DNA of 64,000 bases from the NCBI RefSeq assembly GCF_947169445.1, contig NZ_CAMVPU010000004.1:65869-129868 (forward strand), written 5' to 3'. The first letter of the stretch is position 1; each line of letters starts with the position of its first letter. Of this stretch, positions 24,932-33,457 are shown piece by piece. A program made the translations under genes and the position numbers. The notes beneath the pieces were generated by a model. That model searched no databases and had not been told where the DNA came from. It was given only the letters and a program-made list of their open reading frames with translations. This DNA comes from an uncultured Butyrivibrio sp. Lineage in GTDB: Bacteria > Bacillota > Clostridia > Lachnospirales > Lachnospiraceae.

Positions 24932-25180
24932 ATGGGATATAAGAAATTTGGAAAGCTTGTTGATAGGCTGGATAAGAGTGTTGAATCTTCAGAAGAAGTA
25001 CAGGAGCTGCTGCTTGAGATCCGAAAGGAATATGCCGAGCAATATAGGCTTGCCAGGATCTACAGAAAGACACTTCAGAAGGCTGCCAAGTATATCGCTA
25101 AACATGACGCTGTTATATCCAGCCTTGAAAAGAATGTATTTGATGTTGATATGTTCAACGAAATAGAGCCAGGAGAATAA
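24932..25180 (+). CDS. Hypothetical small coiled-coil protein
   Basis: This 82-residue protein begins MGYKKFGKLVDRLDKSVESS and is nearly all helix, with heptad-like hydrophobic spacing between residues 10 and 65. I chose the ATG at 24932 because GAGG lies six bases upstream; a GTG 12 bases earlier would give a few extra residues. Its stop codon lies inside the stem of a terminator. It is cotranscribed with the gene at 24615. Function unknown. Confidence 0.6.
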   Translation: MGYKKFGKLVDRLDKSVESSEEVQELLLEIRKEYAEQYRLARIYRKTLQKAAKYIAKHDAVISSLEKNVFDVDMFNEIEPGE

Positions 25181-25193
25181 TATCTTCTGGCTC
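25166..25193 (+). terminator. Terminator overlapping the stop codon
   Basis: An 11-bp stem with one mismatch (GAGCCAGGAGA with TCTTCTGGCTC, six-base loop), followed by TGCCTTTG. It separates the plus-strand pair from the convergent rep gene. Confidence 0.65.
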
Positions 25194-25201
25194 TGCCTTT
25201 G

Positions 25202-26422
25202 TTAGTTATCAAGGAGCTGCTCTTCCAGCTCTATAAAGTTATAACTGTTCTGTGTGAAGTTGTTGAAGGTACTCTTACCACGCGGCTTCTGAGGTTTTGA
25301 CTGCTTATAGTCATCCTTTATGGCTTTTATCATGAAACCTGTGGGATTATCCACACCGCCGCGTACACAGGTCATAATCTCAAAAGCCTGCTTTATCTTT
25401 GACATATCAAACCCAGCAGTCTCGGCAATGGACTTAAGATCCTTAGATGAGAAATCCCCGCCCATGAAATCGCGCATTTCATCTATAAAATCAAAAACAT
25501 CTATGTCTGCTTTCTTTTCTTCGACCTGTTGTTCCTTTTTGTCCTTATACTGGATGATGAATTTAAAGCCTACTCCTCTTCCTCCCTTGCCTTTAAGGAT
25601 CCCGTCATAGTCCATGTAGATATCTGACAGCTCGTTTATCTCTTTCTTGGCAAGTTCTATAGCATATCTTCTAAAATTCCCGTATTCCCTAAGGCTCTTT
25701 AAAAGCTTCTCATCCTTGATAGCCCCGATAGCGTCATATGTCGTTACTGAATCGTCTGTCACAGCTTCGTAAAGTATTGCATCCGCGTTAGCTGCAATAA
25801 CGCCAAGCTGTACCTTTAGGTCGATAAGATCCATGTTCAGCTCGAATGGTCCTTTTTCATGAGTTATCGCTACTTCCCTGTCTATAGTCTTTTTAAATAT
25901 CTGGTAGAGCTGGTAGGAATAATTGGATGTAAACTTGGATACGATAGTCCTGTCTAGCATTGTGTAGTTATTCTGGTAGCCGATAAGATTCTTTTTGAAT
26001 CTCTTATTGAAAACGATCCTCATCTGGCCATTTTCAAACTTTGCATCCGTAATAATATTACTTGCATCAATCTTCTTCTTTTCATCGTCATACATAACAA
26101 TCTTCCAGTCCAGAAGGTTCGGAGCTGGTTTGCCGCCTGGCCGCCTTACAGGATTGGTATCAAGAAGTTCCTTAACTCTTTCATATAGTGAACCCGATGA
26201 AGTCCCAAGAAATTCGCGAAGTTCCTGACCAGAAAGCTCTGCACAGATTACAGTATCGCCATCTTTGTCTTTCTGCTCTCGTACATTCATGATTGCAGCA
26301 TCAAAGATCTTACGTCCGTTTAGTGTCATCTGGCTTTTGCTCTGTATCAGGTTGTTATCCTTGGAAAAATAGACCGGGATGACCTTAGTGTTTAAGGTCT
26401 CAGACTTTTTCTTTCTTCCCAT
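25202..26422 (-). CDS. rep: Rep_3-family replication initiator (RepB-type)
   Basis: This 406-residue protein is the plasmid replication initiator. The N-terminal winged-helix region includes LIQSKSQMTLNGRKIFDAAI and LGTSSGSLYERVKELL. The second one has RIVFNKRFKKNLIGY then FTSNYSYQLYQIFKKTIDRE, the conserved Rep_3 signature (Tyr-Tyr, Leu-Tyr). It should bind the iterons that lie directly upstream (26430-27281) and open the origin with host DnaA. A charged C-terminal extension follows residue 300. I chose the ATG at 26422 because GGGGG lies about six bases upstream; the first iterons begin immediately before it, so binding may also repress the gene. Confidence 0.88.
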   Translation of the reverse strand: MGRKKKSETLNTKVIPVYFSKDNNLIQSKSQMTLNGRKIFDAAIMNVREQKDKDGDTVICAELSGQELREFLGTSSGSLYERVKELLDTNPVRRPGGKPAPNLLDWKIVMYDDEKKKIDASNIITDAKFENGQMRIVFNKRFKKNLIGYQNNYTMLDRTIVSKFTSNYSYQLYQIFKKTIDREVAITHEKGPFELNMDLIDLKVQLGVIAANADAILYEAVTDDSVTTYDAIGAIKDEKLLKSLREYGNFRRYAIELAKKEINELSDIYMDYDGILKGKGGRGVGFKFIIQYKDKKEQQVEEKKADIDVFDFIDEMRDFMGGDFSSKDLKSIAETAGFDMSKIKQAFEIMTCVRGGVDNPTGFMIKAIKDDYKQSKPQKPRGKSTFNNFTQNSYNFIELEEQLLDN

Positions 26423-26429
26423 ACAATAC

Positions 26430-27281
26430 CCCCGAATAGTTACCAAGCACTTGAAGCTAATCCCCATCTACTTGATACTAAATATATTTTAATGTTTCAC
26501 GGAGTTAAAATCAATCAATTTTTTACCGAATACTTGAAATTAGTACCCGTCCGCTTGAAAGTAAGGTGATTTTCTATCCCCAATAACTACGCAATTAAGC
26601 ATTTTTGTTTTTGACCAGATTGGTTATTTTTAATCATCCCCATTTTGTTGAAATTAAAACCTCTAAAGTTGAAATTTAGTACTATTCCTGTAATGCAGCA
26701 TATCTTTATAATCAGACTGTAGTAGTCAATATCATCCCTAAAAGGTTGATTCTTTGTGTTTCTATCCCCAATCACTACGCAATTAAACTATACTAATAAA
26801 TCCCCAAAAACTTGATGTCATAATTTTTTTAATTTTTCCTACATGATTTTGTATATTTCGATTTATTATATACAAAACATTGATATTTGATGTAGAATAA
26901 ATAGCGCAGATCATCTTAGTTACGTAGTTCATGGGGATTATGCTGTCCATAAACCGCTAAAATAAGGCATTCCTATAAATATAAAAGCTGTAATATTCGT
27001 CTTCTCTTGTCTTTATATCCCCATCAACTTGAAATTAAAGCATTTATTTCCCGAATAAATACGTAATTATATGCTTTTCATCCCTAATTTATACAATAAC
27101 TGCCCCCAAAAGGTACGTAATTAATTTTTTATTCCTCAAAACATACGTGATTAAGCCCTAAAAACCGCGTAATTACTGGCTTTATTAAACTCCCCAAAAC
27201 ATACGAGACTTCTACCTAATCTATCCGAATCTTCTACCTAATGACTACGCCACTTGTCCCTATCAACTTGAAATTAAAACC
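26430..27281. other. Plasmid replication origin with about 18 iterons
   Basis: Upstream of rep lies an AT-rich region with many copies of a 22-26-base element, all in the same orientation. It has a shared head, (T/A)TCCCCAA, and two alternative tails: ACTTGAAATTAAA (near 26461, 26523, 26546, 26634, 26799, 27015, 27256) and TACG(C/T)AATTAA (near 26575, 26763, 27047, 27102, 27131, 27157). Partial copies lie near 26662, 26733, 27079 and 27190. The element at 26575-26600 recurs almost unchanged at 26763-26788. A stretch of about 190 bases (26822-27013) has no clear iteron and is very AT-rich, a candidate unwinding element. Confidence 0.8.
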
Positions 27282-27394
27282 GTCTATATCGCATGGTTGC
27301 ACGATTTCTGCACTTATTAATAATAAAAGAAATGTTGTTTTATATTTATTAATAACAACAACGGTTGTTGCTGTTATATATATATATTTACAGA

Positions 27395-27440
27395 CAAAAA
27401 AAATACCACACCGTCAGCATAGGCTATACCAGTGTGGTAT
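27395..27440 (-). terminator. Terminator of the parA operon
   Basis: A perfect 9-bp stem ATACCACAC with GTGTGGTAT (27403-27411 with 27432-27440), followed on the minus strand by eight T residues. It begins 11 bases after the stop of the ParA partner gene. Confidence 0.9.
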
Positions 27441-27450
27441 CATGTATAAT

Positions 27451-27933
27451 TTATTTTGTGTTTTTCATATCCTGCTCTATCAGCCAGTTAAGATAAGCGT
27501 TCATCCCGCCATATTTTCCGCCTACAAGTCTTGCATGCTCATAATTTTCCATTTTCAGTCTGGCAGATATCGGCTTATATACACCTTCAAGGATCTTTGG
27601 TCTCCCAACATTGGACTTATTGATTACATTGATCAGGACAGGTTCTTCCTGTACCGGTGCGGGCGCTTCAACTGGTGCAGATTCTTTCTTTGGCTTTTTA
27701 TTCTGCTTTGGAGCATCAACTATTTGAGCTTTTTCATCTTTTGTTGAAGGCTGTTCATCTGAAATGGGCTCTGGCATTATTTCTGGTTCTTTAGCTGGCT
27801 CAGGATCATTTGCAACACTTTCCTGCTTTTCATAATTCTCTCTAAGCTCATCAACGATTGTGGTTCCTTGTGTTGCAGCTTTGGCAGATTTTTCTTCATT
27901 TAGCTTTTTAAACCGGTCTCGTTTGCTTCCCAT
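27451..27933 (-). CDS. Ribbon-helix-helix partner of ParA
   Basis: This 160-residue protein starts directly after the parA stop (TAA then ATG). Its C-terminal 45 residues (VGRPKILEGVYKPISARLKM then GGMNAYLNWLIEQDM) form a ribbon-helix-helix DNA-binding domain. The first 100 residues are a disordered Glu/Pro/Ala/Lys-rich arm that likely carries the ParA-stimulating segment. Type Ib systems pair a ParA with such small centromere-binding proteins. It is not a classical ParB CTPase. The centromere is probably the AT-rich repeat region upstream of parA. Confidence 0.75.
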   Translation of the reverse strand: MGSKRDRFKKLNEEKSAKAATQGTTIVDELRENYEKQESVANDPEPAKEPEIMPEPISDEQPSTKDEKAQIVDAPKQNKKPKKESAPVEAPAPVQEEPVLINVINKSNVGRPKILEGVYKPISARLKMENYEHARLVGGKYGGMNAYLNWLIEQDMKNTK

Positions 27934-28701
27934 TTACTTCACCCCCACTTCTTTCAGAAGCTTTTTAGCAGCTTTTTGATAATCTTCAGACACATTGCTC
28001 TTTGGATCATAATCAATTATTGCCTGCTTGAAACTCTTACTCTCTGTTGCAACAATACCTTTTCTTATGGTTACGACAATTGGATGATCCTCAAATCTTC
28101 CGCTCATTTCTTCGAGGTTTTCTTTTACGTTCTGGTGCATGATCGTATTTTCATATCTGTTAAGCAGGAGCATTGCCAACTTGGCACTTGTGATCGGTCT
28201 CTTGCCCTGTCTGTTTTTGATTACGTCATTATATACTTCTTCGACACCATCTATAGAGCCATCGTCTGCTTCTGCAGGGATTACAATGTAATCAGCTGCT
28301 ACATATGCCATTGTAAGAAGTGTGGATCTTGCAGGACCATTATCTATAAAGATCACATCATAGTCATCCATTACTACTTCGATAACATCCTTTAAAAGGA
28401 AAATATCATCGTGTTCTGTAAATACCTTGTCAGCTCTGGACAGCTCTTTTGATGATGCAATGACATCTATCCTTCCGCACTGCTGGATTGCTTCGTTAAC
28501 CGGCTTTTCAGCCTGAAGCACTTCAAATATTGTTGGAACCGAAGTATCTGCTCCGACATATTTTGTAAGGTTACCCTGCTGGTCAAGATCTATTACCAGG
28601 ACTTTCTTTTTCTTGGCAGCGATTGTGTTTGCAAGTTCGATTGTTGCGGTTGTCTTTCCTACTCCGCCCTTCTGGTTTATGACTCCGATTACTTTTCCCA
28701 T
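27934..28701 (-). CDS. parA: ParA-family partition ATPase
   Basis: This 255-residue P-loop ATPase has the deviant Walker A motif KGGVGKTT (11-18), Walker A' around VLVIDLDQQGN, and Walker B in VIFIDNGPARS. It positions plasmid copies over the nucleoid together with its partner encoded immediately downstream. There is no N-terminal helix-turn-helix, so it is a type Ib ParA that does not itself repress the operon. AGGAG lies eight bases before the ATG. The upstream 400 bases are an unusual AT-repeat tract. Confidence 0.92.
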   Translation of the reverse strand: MGKVIGVINQKGGVGKTTATIELANTIAAKKKKVLVIDLDQQGNLTKYVGADTSVPTIFEVLQAEKPVNEAIQQCGRIDVIASSKELSRADKVFTEHDDIFLLKDVIEVVMDDYDVIFIDNGPARSTLLTMAYVAADYIVIPAEADDGSIDGVEEVYNDVIKNRQGKRPITSAKLAMLLLNRYENTIMHQNVKENLEEMSGRFEDHPIVVTIRKGIVATESKSFKQAIIDYDPKSNVSEDYQKAAKKLLKEVGVK

Positions 28702-29100
28702 ACGATTCTCCTAATATTTTAAATATTCATATTAAAAATATTACTATTTTTTAAAGACTTTGTGATATTGATATTTGAAATACTCATATTAGAAATATAA
28801 ATATTTCAAAATGAAAACTCCCATGCTTATATTATAAATATTTATATTAAAAATATCAATACTAATATATTAAATTTTAGTATATTAAATATTACAATAA
28901 AAAATACTAATATAAGATATATGAATATTAAAGATATAAATATAACATATATTAGTATTACAAATATTAATATAAGAAATATTGCAATTATAAATATTAA
29001 TATTAGTAATATTAATATTTATAATATGAAACAATGTTCTTAAAAGATTAATCTAATTATTCATATTAAAAATATGAATATCTATAATATCAAAATATAT
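28702..29100. repeat. Very AT-rich repeat tract, probable centromere of the ParA system
   Basis: About 400 bases with almost no G or C, made of many short, partly palindromic units such as AATATTAATATT, ATATTAAAAATAT and TGATATTGATATTT in both orientations, recurring about every 10-11 bases. It lies directly upstream of parA, where type Ib centromeres are usually found. Such repeats would give an array of ribbon-helix-helix sites on one DNA face and intrinsic bending. The exact repeat unit cannot be fixed by eye. Confidence 0.6.
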
Positions 29101-29135
29101 TTCCGCCCCCAAAATACAGCATATATTTTCATTTT

Positions 29136-29165
29136 GCACAGGTTAGTTCAAATCAAGTCGTAATA
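29136..29165 (+). promoter_or_regulatory. CGTAATA-type regulatory site F
   Basis: GCACAGG at 29136-29142, 16 bases, then CGTAATA at 29159-29165. Full match to the bipartite motif, 46 bases before the lipoprotein gene at 29211. Confidence 0.7.
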
Positions 29166-29210
29166 ACTATTAGAGATATTATATCGCAAATTGAGAAAGG
29201 ATGAACGGAC

Positions 29211-30473
29211 ATGTATAGAAAGAAACTGGCAGTACTTGGAATCATATCAGTAACAATAATGACACTTGTAGGTTGCGGTGGGATTTCAGTTCCTGAAGCA
29301 CAGATCCCCAATGATCTGGCAACGTACCTGTATCAGAATACGCCAGAAGATGGGATAAATCAGACAACAGATCTTCAGGTAGTAAATGCAGAGCCTGGCA
29401 AGGAGACAAAGAACAAAGATGGCAGCATAGTCATTCCGGTTAAAGCTGGTGTGCAGGATCTGTCGTACTATAATGGCGTGTTTAATATGACCTATGAAAA
29501 GAATGATGATGTATGGGAACTTAAAGACGTTTCATATGAAGACAGAGATAACTGGGAAATTACACCGGTAAGAAATATTGAGGAAGATGTTATAAGGGAT
29601 ATTCTGGTTGAGCGCGGCGGGATCACTTTTGCCGGCGACCGCATAGAGATGAACGAAAAGAACATCAGCAATATTGTCATTGACAACATGCAGGCTGATG
29701 CAAATGGAAACAGCATATGCACAGTATCATTTGATGTATCAACGCAGTACGTGATTTACCATACCAAGGCAAGAATCACAGTTGGCCATGATATAAACGG
29801 CTACCATATGACAGGAGCAGTTATTGATGATTATGAATGCGAGCTGACAGAGAACTATGCATTCGATATCTCTGATGCGGAGCTTATCAATATGCTGTCA
29901 GATAAGGCACTTCTTGTAGGCGATCAGTCAGTATCACTTGATGATGTAACAAAGATCACAGAAAGAGCAGATACATTTAACGAGAAGAATCTTACAATGA
30001 CAATCGTGGCTGCGGTCAATATCAAGAAAGAAAGCTATGATGCAACAGCTGATATCTATTACACATACCGTATTTCAGATGACGGGCTTTACTGGATGAT
30101 GGACTCATATCATGGAACCAACTTTAAAATTACTGAATGGAAAGATCTGTCAGGCCTTTATATGGGATATGTAGGCAGTGAAGCAGTGTCGATGGAAGTA
30201 TTTGAAAATGAGGGTAGTACAGTACATGCAGTCCTTATGGGTGATACAGCAAGTTCAGAGCGTGAGCTTGTAGGAAAGATTGATGAAGATACATTAAGGA
30301 TCACATTTAAAGATCCGGAGACAGACAAAGTTCTGCTTGAAGGAAGCTATTCGGCAGATCTTATGGCATTTATGGGAGATTATGGTAAGAAATCATCCTG
30401 GGCTCTTATTTCGCAATCAAAGTACCGAGAAGTACAAACAGGAGAGGAGGCCACAGACTATGGTGAGACTTAA
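29211..30473 (+). CDS. Lipoprotein of unknown function
   Basis: This 420-residue protein has a lipoprotein signal (MYRKKLAVLGIISVTIMTLV then GC as the lipidation site at about 22). The mature part is a repeating pattern of beta strands and turn motifs (about 30-330) resembling two or more small barrel domains, then a C-terminal segment (about 310-400) with LSGLYMGYVGSEAVS. There is no enzyme motif. A full regulon site lies upstream, and the ribosome site is AAAGGATG. The XRE regulator gene overlaps its last 14 bases. Confidence 0.75.
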   Translation: MYRKKLAVLGIISVTIMTLVGCGGISVPEAQIPNDLATYLYQNTPEDGINQTTDLQVVNAEPGKETKNKDGSIVIPVKAGVQDLSYYNGVFNMTYEKNDDVWELKDVSYEDRDNWEITPVRNIEEDVIRDILVERGGITFAGDRIEMNEKNISNIVIDNMQADANGNSICTVSFDVSTQYVIYHTKARITVGHDINGYHMTGAVIDDYECELTENYAFDISDAELINMLSDKALLVGDQSVSLDDVTKITERADTFNEKNLTMTIVAAVNIKKESYDATADIYYTYRISDDGLYWMMDSYHGTNFKITEWKDLSGLYMGYVGSEAVSMEVFENEGSTVHAVLMGDTASSERELVGKIDEDTLRITFKDPETDKVLLEGSYSADLMAFMGDYGKKSSWALISQSKYREVQTGEEATDYGET

Positions 30474-30699
30474 CCTTGAACTTAGGCGCGAGGTTGGAAA
30501 GCGCCTTAGGAAAGCAAGAACCGATAAAAAGCTCACACAAAGAGAAGTGAGTACAGAAGTATCAAAGTCAATAGGAGCAGAATTTTCCCCATGCACGTTA
30601 TCAAATTATGAGAAGGGGCGCAGGGAACCATCAATGAGCATCCTGGTATTACTTGCCAGGATATATGAAACAACTACAGATAAACTATTAGGAAGATAA
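30460..30699 (+). CDS. XRE-family helix-turn-helix regulator
   Basis: This 79-residue protein is a single HTH_3/XRE DNA-binding domain: KRLRKARTDKKLTQREVSTE, then TLSNYEKGRREPSMSILVLL, then IYETTTDKLLG. It probably acts as a dimeric repressor. I chose the ATG at 30460 because GGAGAGGAGG lies just upstream. It overlaps the lipoprotein gene by 14 bases, so the two are translationally coupled and the regulator may control that operon. A strong terminator follows. Confidence 0.88.
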   Translation: MVRLNLELRREVGKRLRKARTDKKLTQREVSTEVSKSIGAEFSPCTLSNYEKGRREPSMSILVLLARIYETTTDKLLGR

Positions 30700-30702
30700 T
30701 TT

Positions 30703-30733
30703 AAGCCCCTGCGAGTACAGGGGCTTTGTTGTT
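30703..30733 (+). terminator. Terminator after the XRE regulator gene
   Basis: A perfect 9-bp stem AAGCCCCTG with CAGGGGCTT (six-base loop), followed by TGTTGTT. It overlaps the end of the convergent gene at 30732. Confidence 0.85.
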
Positions 30734-31820
30734 ATGAGCCTAAAAGATGGCCGAGATTTGATTTTGATCCAGGTCTGTAATTAGGTTTATGTGCTTGAGC
30801 GACTATCGGACCGCCTTTCTTTACAAATTTCCCCATTTGTCTGGCTGATTCCATTGCTTCTTTTGCGAGTCCAGGATCAGCAACGACTGCTCCGGGAGCA
30901 GCAACCCTGTCTTTTCTTTGTTTCTGTAACTGTTGGAGGGTCGTCCTGTGACCGCTGGTCTTTTGCTTACCGGTCTTATGTACAGTAACAGGAATAGCAT
31001 CGACTTTGAGGGCGTCTTTAGCTTCAATTACTGTTATCCCGTTTTTGGAGTGTTGTGTGGCGTTTATAGTAACTCGGGGAGCATGTTTTCTAAATCCCTG
31101 AACAAAAGGCTTGCCTTTTTTATCGGCTTCAATGGCAGCCAGCATTTCCTTGCTGACTTTTCCAACATAGACGGTACATGGCTTTCCGTTCTCATCAAAA
31201 GCAGAGATTTTTTTAAATGCAGGCTGTTTTGTTTCAGGCTCCAAGGTTATGGTGGCGCGGAAAGAATCGGACATGTCGGGTTCAGTAGATATGCTACCAT
31301 CAGGCTCCATTACAAGCTTCTCGGCAGCCAGTACACCGTCTTTATCATAGAGCATTGCATTAGCCTTACCAAGAGGCTCTGTGTTGTGGGCGCGGAAGCA
31401 AACGTAATTATCCTTTCTGTAAACATAAAATGGGTTTTCAAAATCATTTACAAACTGGTACTTTTCAGCATCAGCCCAGCCATTTTCAACAACTGATGAT
31501 CCTAAAAGATCAAGTGCGGCTGACATTGACCCGATACCTGCAGCAACATACATCCGCTCAAACATAAGCTTTGTTTCATTGCTCATTGAAATAGCTACAG
31601 TTGCACGCTCGGGAGTGCGGACATAATTAAGCCTCTTAAGACAGGATTCCTTGGCATGTTCCAGATCTTCAACAGGAACAGGAGTAATATCGAGCATATT
31701 CCAGATAATGAAAGACACAATATTGTCCATGCCCTCAATATGTAGGAACCTGCCGACTCTTTGAAAACCCTGCTTGGCTCTTGAGGTCAGTGTGTAATTT
31801 GTTACGTTTCTTTCTCCCAT
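30732..31820 (-). CDS. Hypothetical 362-residue protein
   Basis: A soluble protein starting MGERNVTNYTLTSRAKQGFQ. The first 120 residues are helical, with two segments that could be ribbon-helix-helix-like (TVAISMSNETKLMFERMYV). The middle (about 125-260) is beta-rich with FYVYRKDNYVCFRAHNTEP. The C-terminus is basic and rich in Lys, Gln and Pro, as in nucleic-acid-binding tails. No signal peptide or known motif. It is convergent with the XRE gene. A plain TATACT box lies upstream near 31855. Confidence 0.6.
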   Translation of the reverse strand: MGERNVTNYTLTSRAKQGFQRVGRFLHIEGMDNIVSFIIWNMLDITPVPVEDLEHAKESCLKRLNYVRTPERATVAISMSNETKLMFERMYVAAGIGSMSAALDLLGSSVVENGWADAEKYQFVNDFENPFYVYRKDNYVCFRAHNTEPLGKANAMLYDKDGVLAAEKLVMEPDGSISTEPDMSDSFRATITLEPETKQPAFKKISAFDENGKPCTVYVGKVSKEMLAAIEADKKGKPFVQGFRKHAPRVTINATQHSKNGITVIEAKDALKVDAIPVTVHKTGKQKTSGHRTTLQQLQKQRKDRVAAPGAVVADPGLAKEAMESARQMGKFVKKGGPIVAQAHKPNYRPGSKSNLGHLLGS

Positions 31821-31936
31821 AGGTAAAACCTTACTTTCTTTTTACTAAGAATAGTATACACCATTTTGATATAACTATAAATAGTAATATTAACAAAATG
31901 AAACAGTTTGTTTTTGTTTATTTTGTGAGGTATTTT

Positions 31937-32716
31937 ATGAAGACTAAAAACCCAGTATTTAAGGCAGTTTTAGCACTTATAGCATTGTTTCTTATGATCA
32001 TGTTTCTGGTTTCTTATGCTAATTCAGGTAAGGAATATGTTGCCGACTCAAAAGCATCTGAGGTTATTACAGATGAAGGAAAAGTCCATTATGAGAACAT
32101 ACCCATCACATATGAAAGGCAGATGCCAAACACAATACCAGAGCAGATAAGGATGGCTGTCGTAGAGCTTCCAGTAGAAGTTATAAGGCAGTTTATTGAG
32201 GATGAATGGAAGATTGCTGTAGTATCAAGGATTCAGATGCCAGATAAAGTCAATATTGATGCAGTAATAGATGAGACGGATAAAGTGATCGGAGTCACGG
32301 ATTATCAGACTAAGACCATCCAGATCTTATATGACGATAGCCAGCAGTGCGTTACCACATCTCTTATGCATGAGCTATGCCATTACTGCGATAAGTATTA
32401 CGGTGAGAAATATTTTGCTGACGATTCTTTATATGATGGAGCGCATGTGGTGTACCTGGTGTCATTTACTAGGGATTTTAGGGATATCTACCAGCAATAC
32501 AGGGATCTTTATGTGGAATATGAAAAGGCGGGTATCGCGCACACAAAAGAGAACAGACTTGATTTTGAATATCCGGTATCAAATAGTGAGGAATTTATCG
32601 CCTGTTCATTGAAAGATTTTTTCTTATATCCTCAGTATTTGCAGCAGTATTATCCCGATCTTTACAGATGGTATCAGGAAACACTGGTAAATGCTGTACA
32701 GGTTACGCGTGAATAA
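31937..32716 (+). CDS. Membrane-anchored ATLF-like zinc metallopeptidase
   Basis: This 259-residue protein has an N-terminal membrane helix (about residues 8-28, without a clear cleavage site) and a zinc motif HELCH at 145-149 followed by YCD. A downstream NSEEFIACSLKDFF (216-229) gives the likely third zinc ligand, in the arrangement of the lethal factor-like group. The helix suggests it works at the outer face of the membrane. I chose the ATG at 31937 because GTGAGG lies six bases upstream. It precedes a secreted beta protein and another HExxH protein, a possible target or partner. Confidence 0.7.
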   Translation: MKTKNPVFKAVLALIALFLMIMFLVSYANSGKEYVADSKASEVITDEGKVHYENIPITYERQMPNTIPEQIRMAVVELPVEVIRQFIEDEWKIAVVSRIQMPDKVNIDAVIDETDKVIGVTDYQTKTIQILYDDSQQCVTTSLMHELCHYCDKYYGEKYFADDSLYDGAHVVYLVSFTRDFRDIYQQYRDLYVEYEKAGIAHTKENRLDFEYPVSNSEEFIACSLKDFFLYPQYLQQYYPDLYRWYQETLVNAVQVTRE

Positions 32717-32725
32717 GTCGTAATA
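32696..32725 (+). promoter_or_regulatory. CGTAATA-type regulatory site G
   Basis: GTACAGG at 32696-32702, 16 bases, then CGTAATA at 32719-32725. The upstream half lies inside the end of the peptidase gene. It is 45 bases before the gene at 32770. Confidence 0.65.
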
Positions 32726-32769
32726 ATTATATAGAGAATATTTAGAAACCTCAGATAAGGAGAAAGACA

Positions 32770-33402
32770 ATGATCAACAGAAAAATCAAAAAGATGTTTA
32801 CAGGTATTATGTCAGCAGTCATGATCATGAGTATGGCACTTCCCGTATGTGCTGCAGACCAGACAATCTCAAGCGATGATACTGACAAGACAAAGAATGT
32901 TGCAGTTACAGCAACAGTAACAAGCTCGTTCAAGGTAAAGCTCCCCATGGCTATCGAACTTGCAGAGACAGGTGAGGTTGAAGATTACGGTCCCGTATTT
33001 GCTTCGCCAAGTTCCATCAAGATAGGTGTACAAGGTAATCTCTATGGTAAATATCTTAACCTTGCAGTTAAAGATTCACGAAGCAATTCGGCGACCTTTA
33101 ACCAGACAGACAAGCTCACTCTTGGCCAGGCTACATATAATGCCAGTGCAGGAACATATGACGTTGCTTCAGAGGAAGGGGCTGTAACGGCAAGTGTGGA
33201 TCCTACATTTCATAAATTCTATCCAATCTCGGTAACAACTCTCCCTGACGAGGACAGTACAAATATCATCAGCGGCGGTGCAAGCGAGACATTTACAGAA
33301 TATCCGTTCACTGTCAGGACTACAAGCAGGGTAACTGCTGACGGGACTACACTTTACTATGGCTCACTGACCGTAACTGCGAATGTTACGCCTATGGAGT
33401 AA
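32770..33402 (+). CDS. Secreted all-beta surface protein
   Basis: This 210-residue protein has a classical signal peptide (MINRKIKKMFTGIMSAVMIM, cleavage after CAA about residue 30). The mature part is all beta: it contains VTATVTSSFKVKLPMAIELA and ends GSLTVTANVTPME. A similar layout (ITLPMSIDLTYDGTG to GSLTFQAGIYVD) closes the large BspA-repeat protein at 48355, so this could be the same domain in stand-alone form. It has no sorting signal or membrane helix, and may bind the cell surface or assemble with other secreted proteins. AAGGAG precedes the ATG. Confidence 0.7.
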   Translation: MINRKIKKMFTGIMSAVMIMSMALPVCAADQTISSDDTDKTKNVAVTATVTSSFKVKLPMAIELAETGEVEDYGPVFASPSSIKIGVQGNLYGKYLNLAVKDSRSNSATFNQTDKLTLGQATYNASAGTYDVASEEGAVTASVDPTFHKFYPISVTTLPDEDSTNIISGGASETFTEYPFTVRTTSRVTADGTTLYYGSLTVTANVTPME

Positions 33403-33416
33403 GGACAGTAAGAATT

Positions 33417-33442
33417 TGCCTGGCTGATGCCGGGCATTTCTC
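33417..33442 (+). terminator. Weak terminator or attenuator
   Basis: An 8-bp stem TGCCTGGC with GCCGGGCA (one T-G pair, loop TGAT), followed by TTTCTC. It lies between the secreted protein and the next gene and may allow partial read-through. Confidence 0.6.
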
Positions 33443-33457
33443 ATATAAGAGGATATC

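Noticed and set aside
25347..25355. Perfect DnaA box TTATCCACA
   Set aside because: It lies inside the rep coding sequence, alone, and not in the iteron region. It is worth remembering in view of the DnaA-like protein, but one site is weak evidence.
27241..27747. Plus-strand open frame of 168 codons across the origin and the ParA partner gene
   Set aside because: Shadow frame: it runs through iterons and antisense to a convincing gene, with no ribosome site.
33401..33410. An extra AAGGACAGTA as in the par array
   Set aside because: A single copy overlapping the stop codon of the 32770 gene, without 21-bp neighbours. Chance is sufficient.
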